The notes beneath the pieces were generated by a model that did no database searches, was not told where the DNA came from, and saw only the letters and a program-made list of their open reading frames with translations. From the NCBI RefSeq assembly GCF_028289625.1, contig NZ_JANQOM010000039.1, positions 1 through 64,000 of the forward strand: a stretch of DNA of 64,000 nucleotides. The letters are read 5' to 3'. A program made the position numbers and the translations under genes. Source of the stretch: Winogradskyella sp. (GTDB taxonomy: Bacteria; Bacteroidota; Bacteroidia; Flavobacteriales; Flavobacteriaceae). Every line of letters starts with the position of its first letter. Positions within the stretch are counted from its first letter, which is position 1. Shown here piece by piece: positions 53,677-61,904 of the stretch.

Positions 53677-54711
53677 ATGAAAAAAATAGGAATACTATTT
53701 GGTCAAGAAGATACCTTTCCATGGGCATTTATTGATAGGGTTAATGAAAAGATAAAGGAGCAAGGCATCAAAAACATGATGGCCGAAGCTGTATTGATTG
53801 ACACCGTAGAGCAGGCAAAGTCAGACGAATACGCAGTAATTATAGATAGAATTTCTCAAGACGTACCGTTTTACAGAGCGTATTTAAAGAATGCAGCAAT
53901 CACGGGAACTGCTGTGATTAACAATCCTTTTTGGTGGAGTGCGGATGAGAAGTTCTTTAACAATGCATTAGCTGAAAAAATAGGTGTTCCTGTACCAAAA
54001 ACATTTATTCTTCCAACCTCGCACCGACCACAAAATACAGATGAAAATTCATTCAGAAACATGAAGTTTCCTTTCGACTGGGAAAAAATGTTTGATACTA
54101 TCGGTTTCCCTGCATATATGAAGCCTCATGATGGTGGAGGCTGGAAAAGTGTTTATAAGGTTGAAAATCCTGAAGATTTATGGGCTAAACATGGCGAAAC
54201 CGAGCATTTGGTAATGATGCTACAGGAAGAAATTCAATTTACCGAATACTTTAGATGTTATGTTCTAGGAACAGATAATGTCCATATTATGCAATACGAA
54301 CCTAGGAATCCACATCATTTGCGATATGTCATCGATGGTCCTCCTGTGGATAAAAAGCTATTGAATTTAGTGGAAAAGTACTGTATAAAGCTCAATAAAG
54401 CCTTGGGTTATGATTTTAATACCGTAGAGTTTGCTGTAAGGGACGGAGTGCCTTATGCCATTGATTTTTGTAACCCAGCGCCAGATGCAGATATACATTC
54501 CGTAGGTCAGGACAACTTTGATTGGATTGTTGAAAATGCTGCGAATATGGCTATTGAAAAGGCGAAACAATACAAAAAGGGAAAAATGAATCTCACTTGG
54601 GGAACATTTGTAACGAATCAAATATCAGCTCCAAAAACAGCAGCCAAAAAGACTCCTGCTAAGAAGCAAACGACGAAGACAACTAAGCGGGCATCTGCCA
54701 AGAAAAAATAA
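53677..54711 (+). CDS. ATP-grasp domain protein with lysine-rich C-terminal tail
   Basis: A 344-residue protein. A RimK-like ATP-grasp fold is suggested by FPAYMKPHDGGGWKSVYKV (ATP-binding loop, around residues 145-160), a glutamate-rich LVMMLQEEIQFTEYFRCYVLG segment, and NTVEFAVRDGVPYAIDFCNPAPDAD with metal-binding Glu/Asp/Asn. Members join a carboxylate to an amine using ATP. The last ~30 residues are Lys/Thr/Ala repeats like histone H1 or PBCV-type tails, which is unusual for this family. It follows the esterase gene by 30 bp. Confidence 0.85.
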   Translation: MKKIGILFGQEDTFPWAFIDRVNEKIKEQGIKNMMAEAVLIDTVEQAKSDEYAVIIDRISQDVPFYRAYLKNAAITGTAVINNPFWWSADEKFFNNALAEKIGVPVPKTFILPTSHRPQNTDENSFRNMKFPFDWEKMFDTIGFPAYMKPHDGGGWKSVYKVENPEDLWAKHGETEHLVMMLQEEIQFTEYFRCYVLGTDNVHIMQYEPRNPHHLRYVIDGPPVDKKLLNLVEKYCIKLNKALGYDFNTVEFAVRDGVPYAIDFCNPAPDADIHSVGQDNFDWIVENAANMAIEKAKQYKKGKMNLTWGTFVTNQISAPKTAAKKTPAKKQTTKTTKRASAKKK

Positions 54712-54770
54712 GAGAACTGTAGTCATGTATTTAAAAGATCATGTTTGGAAAGTCAAAAATTACTTAAATC

Positions 54771-54842
54771 TGTCACATTGAGCGCATTCGAAATGCATTA
54801 AAAGTGCGTGCTAAAGATTTCTCGAAGAGGCTCGAAATGACA
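54771..54842. repeat. REP-like element before the carboxylate-amine ligase gene
   Basis: Ends TGTCACATTGAG (54771-54782) and CTCGAAATGACA (54831-54842) are imperfect inverted repeats. The left part closely matches a half-element at 59305-59329. Confidence 0.65.
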
Positions 54843-54888
54843 TCAATATGAGCTTTTCAAAAAGCACCTTAATTAATCAACTAAACAT

Positions 54889-55983
54889 ATGAAGTTTACA
54901 TTAGGTATCGAAGAAGAATACCAGGTCATTGATCCTGAAACAAGAGAGTTGGTTTCCCATGACCAGAAAATTGTTGTTGAAGCTGAGAAGGTTTTGGGCG
55001 AACAGGTTAAAGCAGAAATGCACCAAGCTGTTGTTGAAGTAGGTACCAATATATGTCAGGATATTACCGATGCGCGTCAACAGATTAAACATCTTCGTCA
55101 ATCCATATCCAATATTGCTAATGATTTAGGGTTCAATATTGCAGCAGCAGGGACACATCCATTTTCAAAATGGGAAACACAACTATTGACGCCGAATCCT
55201 AGATATGATGAAATCATTAATGAACTACAAGACACCGCTCGTTCTAATTTAATTTTTGGCCTGCATGTGCATGTAGGTATTGCGGATAGGGATTTAGCAC
55301 TTCATATTTCCAATGCCATGCGTTATTTTTTACCGCATATTTACGCACTATCATCCAACTCACCATTTTGGGAAGGTAGAAATACAGGCTTTAAATCATT
55401 TAGGTCTAAAGTATTTGACAAATTTCCGAGAACAGGAATTCCTGGGATTTTTGACAACTATGCACAGTACCAAAATTATGTGGATACGCTTGTAAAAACG
55501 AGATGCATAGACAATCCGAAAAAAATATGGTGGGATATTCGAATACACCCAACGTACCCAACGATTGAAGTACGTATTTGTGATGTGCCAATGACCTATG
55601 AAGAAACCCTAAGTATAGCAGCTTTGATTCAGGCTTTGGTTGTAAAGTTGTACAAGTTGAAGTGTCAAAATTTAAACTTTATCATTTACCACCGAGCGCT
55701 TATCAATGAAAATAAATGGAGAGCCAGTCGTTATGGTTTGGGAGGTAAAATGATAGATTTCGGAAAACAGACCGAAGTTGCTACTACTGTTTTAATGGAA
55801 GAACTTTTGGACTTTATTGATGATGTAGTTGATGAATTGGGCTCGAGAAATGAAGTAGAAAACGTTCGCCAAATGCTTAAAAAAGGCACTGGAGCTGATC
55901 GTCAGCTAGAAGTTTATGAAGAAACAAAAGACCTCACTAAAGTTGTTGACTATATTAAAGAACAAACAATTTTAGGCCTATAA
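54889..55983 (+). CDS. Glutamate-cysteine ligase type 2 (YbdK-like) carboxylate-amine ligase
   Basis: A 364-residue member of the GCS2 family. It opens with TLGIEEEYQVIDPETREL (ATP/Mg-binding Glu residues), has GLHVHVGIADRDLALHISNAMRYFLP with metal-site His, and NPKKIWWDIRIHPTYPTIEVRICDVP. The reaction by family is ATP-dependent amide bond formation between a carboxylate and an amine; the natural substrates are unknown. Its place next to two ATP-grasp-like enzymes suggests a multi-ligase pathway. It is separated from the preceding ATP-grasp gene by a REP-like repeat. Confidence 0.92.
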   Translation: MKFTLGIEEEYQVIDPETRELVSHDQKIVVEAEKVLGEQVKAEMHQAVVEVGTNICQDITDARQQIKHLRQSISNIANDLGFNIAAAGTHPFSKWETQLLTPNPRYDEIINELQDTARSNLIFGLHVHVGIADRDLALHISNAMRYFLPHIYALSSNSPFWEGRNTGFKSFRSKVFDKFPRTGIPGIFDNYAQYQNYVDTLVKTRCIDNPKKIWWDIRIHPTYPTIEVRICDVPMTYEETLSIAALIQALVVKLYKLKCQNLNFIIYHRALINENKWRASRYGLGGKMIDFGKQTEVATTVLMEELLDFIDDVVDELGSRNEVENVRQMLKKGTGADRQLEVYEETKDLTKVVDYIKEQTILGL

Positions 55984-55998
55984 TTACCTACAATAAAA

Positions 55999-56817
55999 AT
56001 GACAGAAAAAATAAAACTGGCTATCTTGGATATGAACGATGCAGAACCCAATCAAGGGTTGCGCTGCATTGAGGAAATTGTCCAAAAATTTCAAAGCGAG
56101 ATAGAATACAAGATATATGATGTTAGGGCAAAAAATGAAATTCCGAATAGTTCCTATGATATTTATATATCCAGCGGTGGTCCAGGAAGTCCCTTAGAGG
56201 ATGAGGCATGGCGACAACCTTATCTAAATTTGATGCAAGAGCTTTGGGATTTTAATAAATCATCAACCCATCAAAAAAAGTATGTGTTCTTTATCTGTTA
56301 TTCATTTCAGGTGATTTGCGATTATTTCCAACTGGGAGACGTAAAGCCTCGACGTAGTACTTCGTTTGGCATCTTACGCGTACATAAAACCAAAAAAGGA
56401 CACAACGATCTAATCTTAAAAGAACTTAATGACCCATTTTATGCCGTTGATTCGAGGGATTGGCAATTGGTACAGCCCAAGCTTACGGTTTTTAAGAAGC
56501 ATGGAGCCGAAATTTTGAGTTTAGAAAAAATCAGAACTCATGTTGAACTGGAGCGTGCCATTATGGCCGTACGTTTTTCGGATGAATTTGTGGGGACTCA
56601 GTTTCATCCAGAAGCTGAACCTGTTAGTATGGAGGCATTTTTTAAGCTAGAGGAGAATAAAAAAATAGTTGTAGAAAGCTTTGGAGAGGAAAAGTATGAC
56701 CAAATGATGGATAGGGTAGATGACCCTGACAAGTTATTTATGACTTACAATACCATTATTCCGAGGTTTATTCAAAATGCAATTACTCAAATAAAGCAAC
56801 CTTTAATGTCAGACTAA
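55999..56817 (+). CDS. Class I glutamine amidotransferase-like protein
   Basis: A 272-residue protein with the GATase-I catalytic triad region: SSGGPGSPLEDEAW (oxyanion loop), FFICYSFQVIC with Cys nucleophile about residue 98, and FVGTQFHPEAEP with His/Glu. The family releases ammonia from glutamine, or acts on gamma-glutamyl amides. In this cluster it could supply amide nitrogen or hydrolyse a gamma-glutamyl intermediate. It lies 15 bp after the GCS2 gene and 2 bp before the next gene. Confidence 0.9.
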   Translation: MTEKIKLAILDMNDAEPNQGLRCIEEIVQKFQSEIEYKIYDVRAKNEIPNSSYDIYISSGGPGSPLEDEAWRQPYLNLMQELWDFNKSSTHQKKYVFFICYSFQVICDYFQLGDVKPRRSTSFGILRVHKTKKGHNDLILKELNDPFYAVDSRDWQLVQPKLTVFKKHGAEILSLEKIRTHVELERAIMAVRFSDEFVGTQFHPEAEPVSMEAFFKLEENKKIVVESFGEEKYDQMMDRVDDPDKLFMTYNTIIPRFIQNAITQIKQPLMSD

Positions 56818-56819
56818 CA

Positions 56820-58022
56820 ATGATAAAGAATGTAAGAGCTGCATATAACCAGAACTTTTCTGAGGATAAGTACCAAGCCTTATTAAAGGATATCAATGAC
56901 GCATTTAGTTATGATGTAAGGTTTAAGATTGCCGAAACTCCGATTTTTATTCCCAAAACCCTAAAGGAAAAGCTGATTGAAGCCTGTGAAGATATTATGA
57001 AGGTTATTAATCAGCCCAACTTTAAGGATTTAACGCGAGGCGCTTTTTTTGATGAAAATTCTATTGTTCCTAATGAAGATGAACGGCCAAAGTTTATACA
57101 ATTGGATTTTGGAATCTGTAAGGATGAGCACGACGAACTAGTGCCTAAGTTAATTGAATTGCAAGGATTCCCATCACTATATTTTTTTCAAGAACTTTTA
57201 GGTAGAATGCATAAAAAGCACTTTGGCGATAACATTCCAAAGGCTTATTCACAACATCCCAATGGAATGACGACGGAAGAATATATTGCGCTTTTGCGAA
57301 CTGAAATCGTCGGTGACACCGATCCGAAACAAGTTGTTTTATTGGAAGTGGAGCCACATGAACAACCCACAGCTATTGATTTTTATGCTACTGAAGCCAT
57401 ACTGGGCATTAAGACAATTGATTTTACGGATTTAATTAAAAAGGGTAAGCAACTGTTCTATAAAGATGAAAATGGTGAAGTGGTACGCATCTTAAAGATA
57501 TATAATCGTATTATTTTTGATGAACTACACCATCGAAAGGACATCAAAGGAGAATTTAAGTTTCAGGATGAAGTTGATGTGGAATGGATTGGGCATCCTA
57601 ATTGGTTTTTTAGGATTAGTAAGTACACCATGCCTTTATTGAACGGTAAATACATACCAAAATCGTATCACTTAGACAAGTTAGAGGATATACCCGAAGA
57701 TCTTGAAAATTATGTGTTAAAGCCATTATTTTCTTTTGCGGGCTCAGGTGTGCATATTAATGTAACCCGAAATACCATTGAAAGTATTGCTAATAAATCC
57801 AATTATTTACTACAGGAAAAGGTTGCTTATACGCCAATTATAGAAACCATGGATGTGCCTGCAAAATGTGAAATCCGTATGATGATGGTTCATAATAGTA
57901 AAACAGACAGCATAGAAATTGTTAGCAATTTGGTGCGCTTAAGTAAAGGGGAAATGGTAGGAGTTAAATATAATAAGGACAAAACTTGGGTTGGTGGTAG
58001 TACTGGTTTTTTTGAGAATTAA
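56820..58022 (+). CDS. Putative ATP-grasp-like protein, unknown
   Basis: A 400-residue soluble protein. The C-terminal half has features of an ATP-grasp fold: YVLKPLFSFAGSGVHINV (Lys and a Gly-rich loop) and an LLQEKVAYTPIIETMD segment, with CEIRMMMVHN and IEIVSNLVRLSKGE beyond. The N-terminal half is unassigned. I am fairly sure it is an enzyme of the cluster because it starts two bases after the amidotransferase stop. Substrate unknown. It may be the glutathionylspermidine-synthase-like type of ligase, which is inference. Confidence 0.7.
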   Translation: MIKNVRAAYNQNFSEDKYQALLKDINDAFSYDVRFKIAETPIFIPKTLKEKLIEACEDIMKVINQPNFKDLTRGAFFDENSIVPNEDERPKFIQLDFGICKDEHDELVPKLIELQGFPSLYFFQELLGRMHKKHFGDNIPKAYSQHPNGMTTEEYIALLRTEIVGDTDPKQVVLLEVEPHEQPTAIDFYATEAILGIKTIDFTDLIKKGKQLFYKDENGEVVRILKIYNRIIFDELHHRKDIKGEFKFQDEVDVEWIGHPNWFFRISKYTMPLLNGKYIPKSYHLDKLEDIPEDLENYVLKPLFSFAGSGVHINVTRNTIESIANKSNYLLQEKVAYTPIIETMDVPAKCEIRMMMVHNSKTDSIEIVSNLVRLSKGEMVGVKYNKDKTWVGGSTGFFEN

Positions 58023-58079
58023 TAGGTAAGTCTTTTCCAGGATTTGAATGTCAACCAATAGCTATACATTACATTTTGA

Positions 58080-59279
58080 TTACTCGGACTTATCTGGCGC
58101 AGGTAAACTTGCATGAAAATCCGTTGCAATACGTTGCGCATAACCATCCAATAATTCCATAATACGTTCGCTAGAATCTGAAACTACGATGAGTCCAATA
58201 TGCCAAGCTTTGTTCATTCGCCAAACAATTTCTTCATCTGTAAAACTTGAGGTGTCAGGATATTCATAACGGCTCAACGATACAACAATACCAGCATATC
58301 GATTATTGATTTTTGGGAGCTTGTAAGCTTTGTTTTTAAGATTCGCTGTTTCAATTCTTGCCCATTCCTCCCACAGATTAACTCCAGAAGCGTAATGTAC
58401 CATTTCGGCTAAATTGGCACCACCAACACGAGAAGATGTTTCTAAAAAAAACAATTCACCTGTGGCTTTAGATTGTATAAATTCCGTATGTGAGGCTCCG
58501 AATTGCATTCCAAAAGCTTTCATCACCTCTGCATTCATTTTTTGCAACTCCTTTTCTATTTTTGAACCTATTTCGCAAGTTGCCGATCTAAAAATACCAC
58601 CACCATGGGCTACTTCAAAAGGGGTGTCCAGATATTTACTTACCCTCGAAAAGGCGACTTTACCATTAACATTTAGGCCATCCACGTGATAAACATCTCC
58701 AGGCGCAAACTTTTCTACTAAGTAGTTATCACGCTCGTCTCCCAACTCATGAACAACTTGCCATAATTCATCCTTACTGTGAATTTTTTTAATGCCTGTG
58801 GCCGAGGCTTCCATTCGAGGTTTAATTAACCAAGGTGGATTTACACGATTGGCATAGGTGTTAATATGCTCATCATAAAACAAATCGGTAAACTCAGGAA
58901 CGTTAACACCTTCTTCCTTTGCTTTAACACGCATGGCTAACTTGTCTCTAAAGTAATGGGCCGTGGTACGACCCATTCCGGGCATTCTGAAATGTTCGCG
59001 AAGTAAAGCTACTTTTTCAACATCAAAATCATCAAGAGCTACAAAGCGATCGAACTTTATTGACCTAAATTTATAAGCAATACCTTTGGTTACATTTTCC
59101 TGATTCCATTCCTCTATATAATAAACATCATCAATAACCTCCCAAGGCCAAGCTTCGTATTCATGTTTTTTCTTTGTGAGTAAAAAGACATTGTTACCTT
59201 CGGCTTTACAGCTCTTTAGAAAATCCTCTCCTTTAAAATATGTAGAGATACAGAGAAAGTTTAGCGGTTGATTAGACAT
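58080..59279 (-). CDS. ATP-grasp domain protein (carbamoyl-phosphate-synthase-like type)
   Basis: A 399-residue soluble protein. The ATP-grasp core shows WLIKPRMEASATGIKKI (ATP-binding Lys and loop, ~150-167), YLVEKFAPGDVYHVDG, and a metal site in HTEFIQSKATGELFFLETSSRVGG with Glu and Asn-like residues. The N-terminal domain begins FLCISTYFKG. It is convergent with the preceding five-gene operon, so two opposing transcripts meet at 58.0 kb. By family it joins a carboxylate to an amine; partners unknown. It lies 129 bp downstream of the aminopeptidase gene on the same strand. Confidence 0.88.
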   Translation of the reverse strand: MSNQPLNFLCISTYFKGEDFLKSCKAEGNNVFLLTKKKHEYEAWPWEVIDDVYYIEEWNQENVTKGIAYKFRSIKFDRFVALDDFDVEKVALLREHFRMPGMGRTTAHYFRDKLAMRVKAKEEGVNVPEFTDLFYDEHINTYANRVNPPWLIKPRMEASATGIKKIHSKDELWQVVHELGDERDNYLVEKFAPGDVYHVDGLNVNGKVAFSRVSKYLDTPFEVAHGGGIFRSATCEIGSKIEKELQKMNAEVMKAFGMQFGASHTEFIQSKATGELFFLETSSRVGGANLAEMVHYASGVNLWEEWARIETANLKNKAYKLPKINNRYAGIVVSLSRYEYPDTSSFTDEEIVWRMNKAWHIGLIVVSDSSERIMELLDGYAQRIATDFHASLPAPDKSE

Positions 59280-59304
59280 GGTCGGTAGTTTGAATTGTAT
59301 TGAA

Positions 59305-59329
59305 ATGTCACATTGAGCGCAGTCGAAAT
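59305..59329. repeat. Half of a REP-like element
   Basis: TGTCACATTGAGCGCA then TCGAAATG matches the left half of the element at 54771 with one difference over 25 bases. No right half is seen. Confidence 0.6.
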
Positions 59330-59408
59330 GTTTTTGAGTATCAGAACTTAAGATTTTCGATTGTGCTTATACAGACAAATTGCAATCTCAATTTACAAAA
59401 ACTACGAG

Positions 59409-60821
59409 TTATTTAGAAGCCTTTTCTTTAATAAATTCAGTAATCAACTGAATACCATATCCTGAAGCACTTTTCATTTTGGCATAGGGCGAAGCCCCAA
59501 AAGCAACTCCTGCAATATCGAGATGTAGCCAATTTTGATGTGCTTCGGTAAATACTTCCAAAAATTTTGCTGCATTAATAGCACCAGCAATGGGCTTGCC
59601 ACTAAAATTACGAACATCGGCAATATCGCTATGTAAATCACTTTCGTAATCTTCAAACATAGGTAAGCGCCAAACACGTTCGTGGACTTTATAGCCTATA
59701 TCCGACATGGTTTTTGCCATCTCGTCATTGTTAGTAAACATACCAGCCGCAGAATAGCCAAAGGTTCTCACAACACTCCCTGTTAAGGTTGCTAAATCAA
59801 TAAGGTAATCAGGTTTTATGTTTCTAACCGCATAACTAATCCCATCAGCTAGGCATAGGCGACCTTCAGCATCAGTATCAATAATTTCAATGGTTTTTCC
59901 AGAGTAGGAGTTAATGACGTCACCTGGCCTGTAACTTTCAGCATCTACTGCATTCTCTGCTGAACAAACAATTCCGGTAACATTGATTTTTAGTTTTAAT
60001 TTAGCAATCAATTCTACAACACCTAAAACTACTGCAGCACCTCCCATATCACTTTTCATGTAATGTAAGTTGGTCGATGGCTTTATGGAAAGTCCACCAG
60101 AATCAAAAGTGATTCCTTTTCCGACAAGCACAATATCCGTCTTTTTAGCAGCTTTTCCTTTATATTCATTGATAATGACAACGGGTTTGTTGACACTTCC
60201 TTTTCCCACAGATAGTACAGCATCAAAACCTTGTTTCTTAAGTTCCTTTTCTTTAAGTATTGTACATTTATAATCTGCAATAACAGAAGATTTATTAGCC
60301 CATTCACCTAAGAATTCAGGTGTTTTTACATTAGGTGGTGCATCAACTAAAGCTTTTATTCGGTTAATGGTTTCTCCAGTATACTTTCCTTCATCTAAAA
60401 TCTTTCTTATAGATTTTGAAGCATGGAATGTTACTGTGACGTTATTGGTTTTTTCTTTTTTAGACTTGAATTCACCGATTACATATTGTGCCATTTCTAA
60501 GCCAATCACTGCTTTTCTGATGTCATCATCATTTAGATGTTCAGCATAAACTTGAATGGATTTTCCCCAATACTGTTTGGTGTCGTAACATAGCTTTCTA
60601 AACGTATCTTCAATTTGCGATGCATGTTTATCTTCACCCAAGCCTAATAGGTAGATTCTATTACCATGAGTTCCATAAAGTAGTTGGTATGTCCCAAAAC
60701 TACCATCAAAATCGGGTTGTGATACAGGTAGTAAATCTTTTACAGCATCGAGATTATTCTTTCTACAGGGTAGAATAACATCTTTTGTGGTATCTATTTT
60801 TTTTGAATGCTTATAAGTCAT
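59409..60821 (-). CDS. M17 family leucyl aminopeptidase-like metallopeptidase
   Basis: A 470-residue cytosolic aminopeptidase. The metal and substrate motifs are GKGITFDSGGLSIKPS, MKSDMGGAAVVLG and NTDAEGRLCLADG (the M17 signature), and the N-terminal domain is shorter than in PepA. It removes N-terminal residues from peptides. In this cluster it may recycle or trim the peptide made by the ligases. It overlaps the downstream-strand esterase gene at its start by 11 bp, so both are in one transcript. Confidence 0.93.
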   Translation of the reverse strand: MTYKHSKKIDTTKDVILPCRKNNLDAVKDLLPVSQPDFDGSFGTYQLLYGTHGNRIYLLGLGEDKHASQIEDTFRKLCYDTKQYWGKSIQVYAEHLNDDDIRKAVIGLEMAQYVIGEFKSKKEKTNNVTVTFHASKSIRKILDEGKYTGETINRIKALVDAPPNVKTPEFLGEWANKSSVIADYKCTILKEKELKKQGFDAVLSVGKGSVNKPVVIINEYKGKAAKKTDIVLVGKGITFDSGGLSIKPSTNLHYMKSDMGGAAVVLGVVELIAKLKLKINVTGIVCSAENAVDAESYRPGDVINSYSGKTIEIIDTDAEGRLCLADGISYAVRNIKPDYLIDLATLTGSVVRTFGYSAAGMFTNNDEMAKTMSDIGYKVHERVWRLPMFEDYESDLHSDIADVRNFSGKPIAGAINAAKFLEVFTEAHQNWLHLDIAGVAFGASPYAKMKSASGYGIQLITEFIKEKASK

Positions 60822-61602
60822 GTTTATCGTATGGATTAAAAAAGAGCCATTTTACGGCTTTTGGAAACTCTTCGCGCCAATGGATTTCCGCATGGCTACC
60901 TTCTTCATTTATTGAAAAATAAAAATCAATATGATAGCCTTTTATCATCTTTTCCTTGATAATGCTTCCCAATTTTTTTGCATTTGGTAAATGTTCAATA
61001 CTTTCTTTTCCACCTGCATAAAGATAAATCTTTGATTCCTCTAATGGCTTAAAGGATTTGGTATTTTTGAAAATCATGTTGGAAATCCAAAGACTAGGTG
61101 AGAAAATCATCATTTTCCCGAATACACCAGGATTTTGAAGACCTGCATGTAGACTAATTAATCCTCCCATGGAACTACCACCAATTCCTGTATTTTCAAA
61201 GTCGGTCAAAGTTCTATAATGACTATTGACGTATGGAATCAGTTTTTCAATCATAAACTGAATGTAAAAGTTGCCTTTGCCTTCACCAAAACGAGGGTGG
61301 TAGTAAGGCAAGTACTCACTTATGCGTTCCTTTTCACCATGATCCACGGCAATGATTATTAAATCTCCGAAGCCTTCCTCAGCTAACTTTTTCATCGATT
61401 TATCTATTGCCCAATCTCCATATGGTGCTAAGGGGTTAAATAGGTTTTGACCATCTTGCAAATACAGAACAGGATAGCGCTTTTCTGTTTCATAATAGTT
61501 ATGTGGTAATAATGCCGAGATCTTTCTTGTAGCATTAAGATGTGGAATTTCGTAGGCTTCTTCTAGAACTTCAATAATAGGTTCAAACTCCGTCACTGTC
61601 AT
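60811..61602 (-). CDS. Esterase (putative esterase/enterochelin-esterase-like alpha/beta hydrolase)
   Basis: A 263-residue alpha/beta hydrolase. The motif TGIGGSSMGGLISLHAG has the nucleophile elbow GSSMGG (Ser about 146), and a late EGSHAEIHWREEFPKAVKWLF segment has the catalytic His. No signal peptide is seen. The gene is the first of the minus-strand transcript toward the M17 peptidase and ATP-grasp genes. Together with the esterase at 52942 it brackets the cluster with two hydrolases of the same broad family. Confidence 0.88.
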   Translation of the reverse strand: MTVTEFEPIIEVLEEAYEIPHLNATRKISALLPHNYYETEKRYPVLYLQDGQNLFNPLAPYGDWAIDKSMKKLAEEGFGDLIIIAVDHGEKERISEYLPYYHPRFGEGKGNFYIQFMIEKLIPYVNSHYRTLTDFENTGIGGSSMGGLISLHAGLQNPGVFGKMMIFSPSLWISNMIFKNTKSFKPLEESKIYLYAGGKESIEHLPNAKKLGSIIKEKMIKGYHIDFYFSINEEGSHAEIHWREEFPKAVKWLFFNPYDKHDL

Positions 61603-61819
61603 TTATTTATTCTTTAAGGGAAAGCGAAAATACAGATTTATGGTTTTAAAAACCACAAAATAAAATACAGATATTAACAAAGGCTTAAAGATTTGATAAA
61701 CTTGGTTTGCTGAAACTTCAATTATTTATTTATCAGCAATTTCCATCAAGTTTATTTAAGGAACTATCAGTAAATAGAATAATCGTCTTTAAATGAGTCG
61801 TATACTAAAAATCATCCTA

Positions 61820-61831
61820 GGGACTAGTCCC
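61820..61831. promoter_or_regulatory. 12-bp GC-rich palindrome (putative operator)
   Basis: GGGACTAGTCCC is fully self-complementary in an otherwise AT-rich region. It is about 44 bp upstream of the -7 element of the esterase gene, where an activator could act. Confidence 0.5.
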
Positions 61832-61874
61832 AATTTCAGCCCATAGTCATAAAAAAATCACGGTATTCTTAAGA

Positions 61875-61882
61875 TACATTTG
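61875..61882 (+). promoter_or_regulatory. -7 element of the CBM20-esterase gene
   Basis: TACATTTG matches TAnnTTTG and lies 22 bp before the ATG. No TTG is present at the -33 position, so activation is probably needed. Confidence 0.5.
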
Positions 61883-61904
61883 CCTAAAGAAAAAATCAAA
61901 AATC

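Larger units (their letters stand above)
61603..61904. other. 302-bp divergent promoter region
   Basis: No gene is seen. It must contain promoters for the minus-strand esterase gene (start 61602) and the + strand esterase gene (61905). Two sites stand out: a perfect 12-bp palindrome GGGACTAGTCCC (61820-61831) and a TACATTTG -7-like element (61875-61882). Confidence 0.6.
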
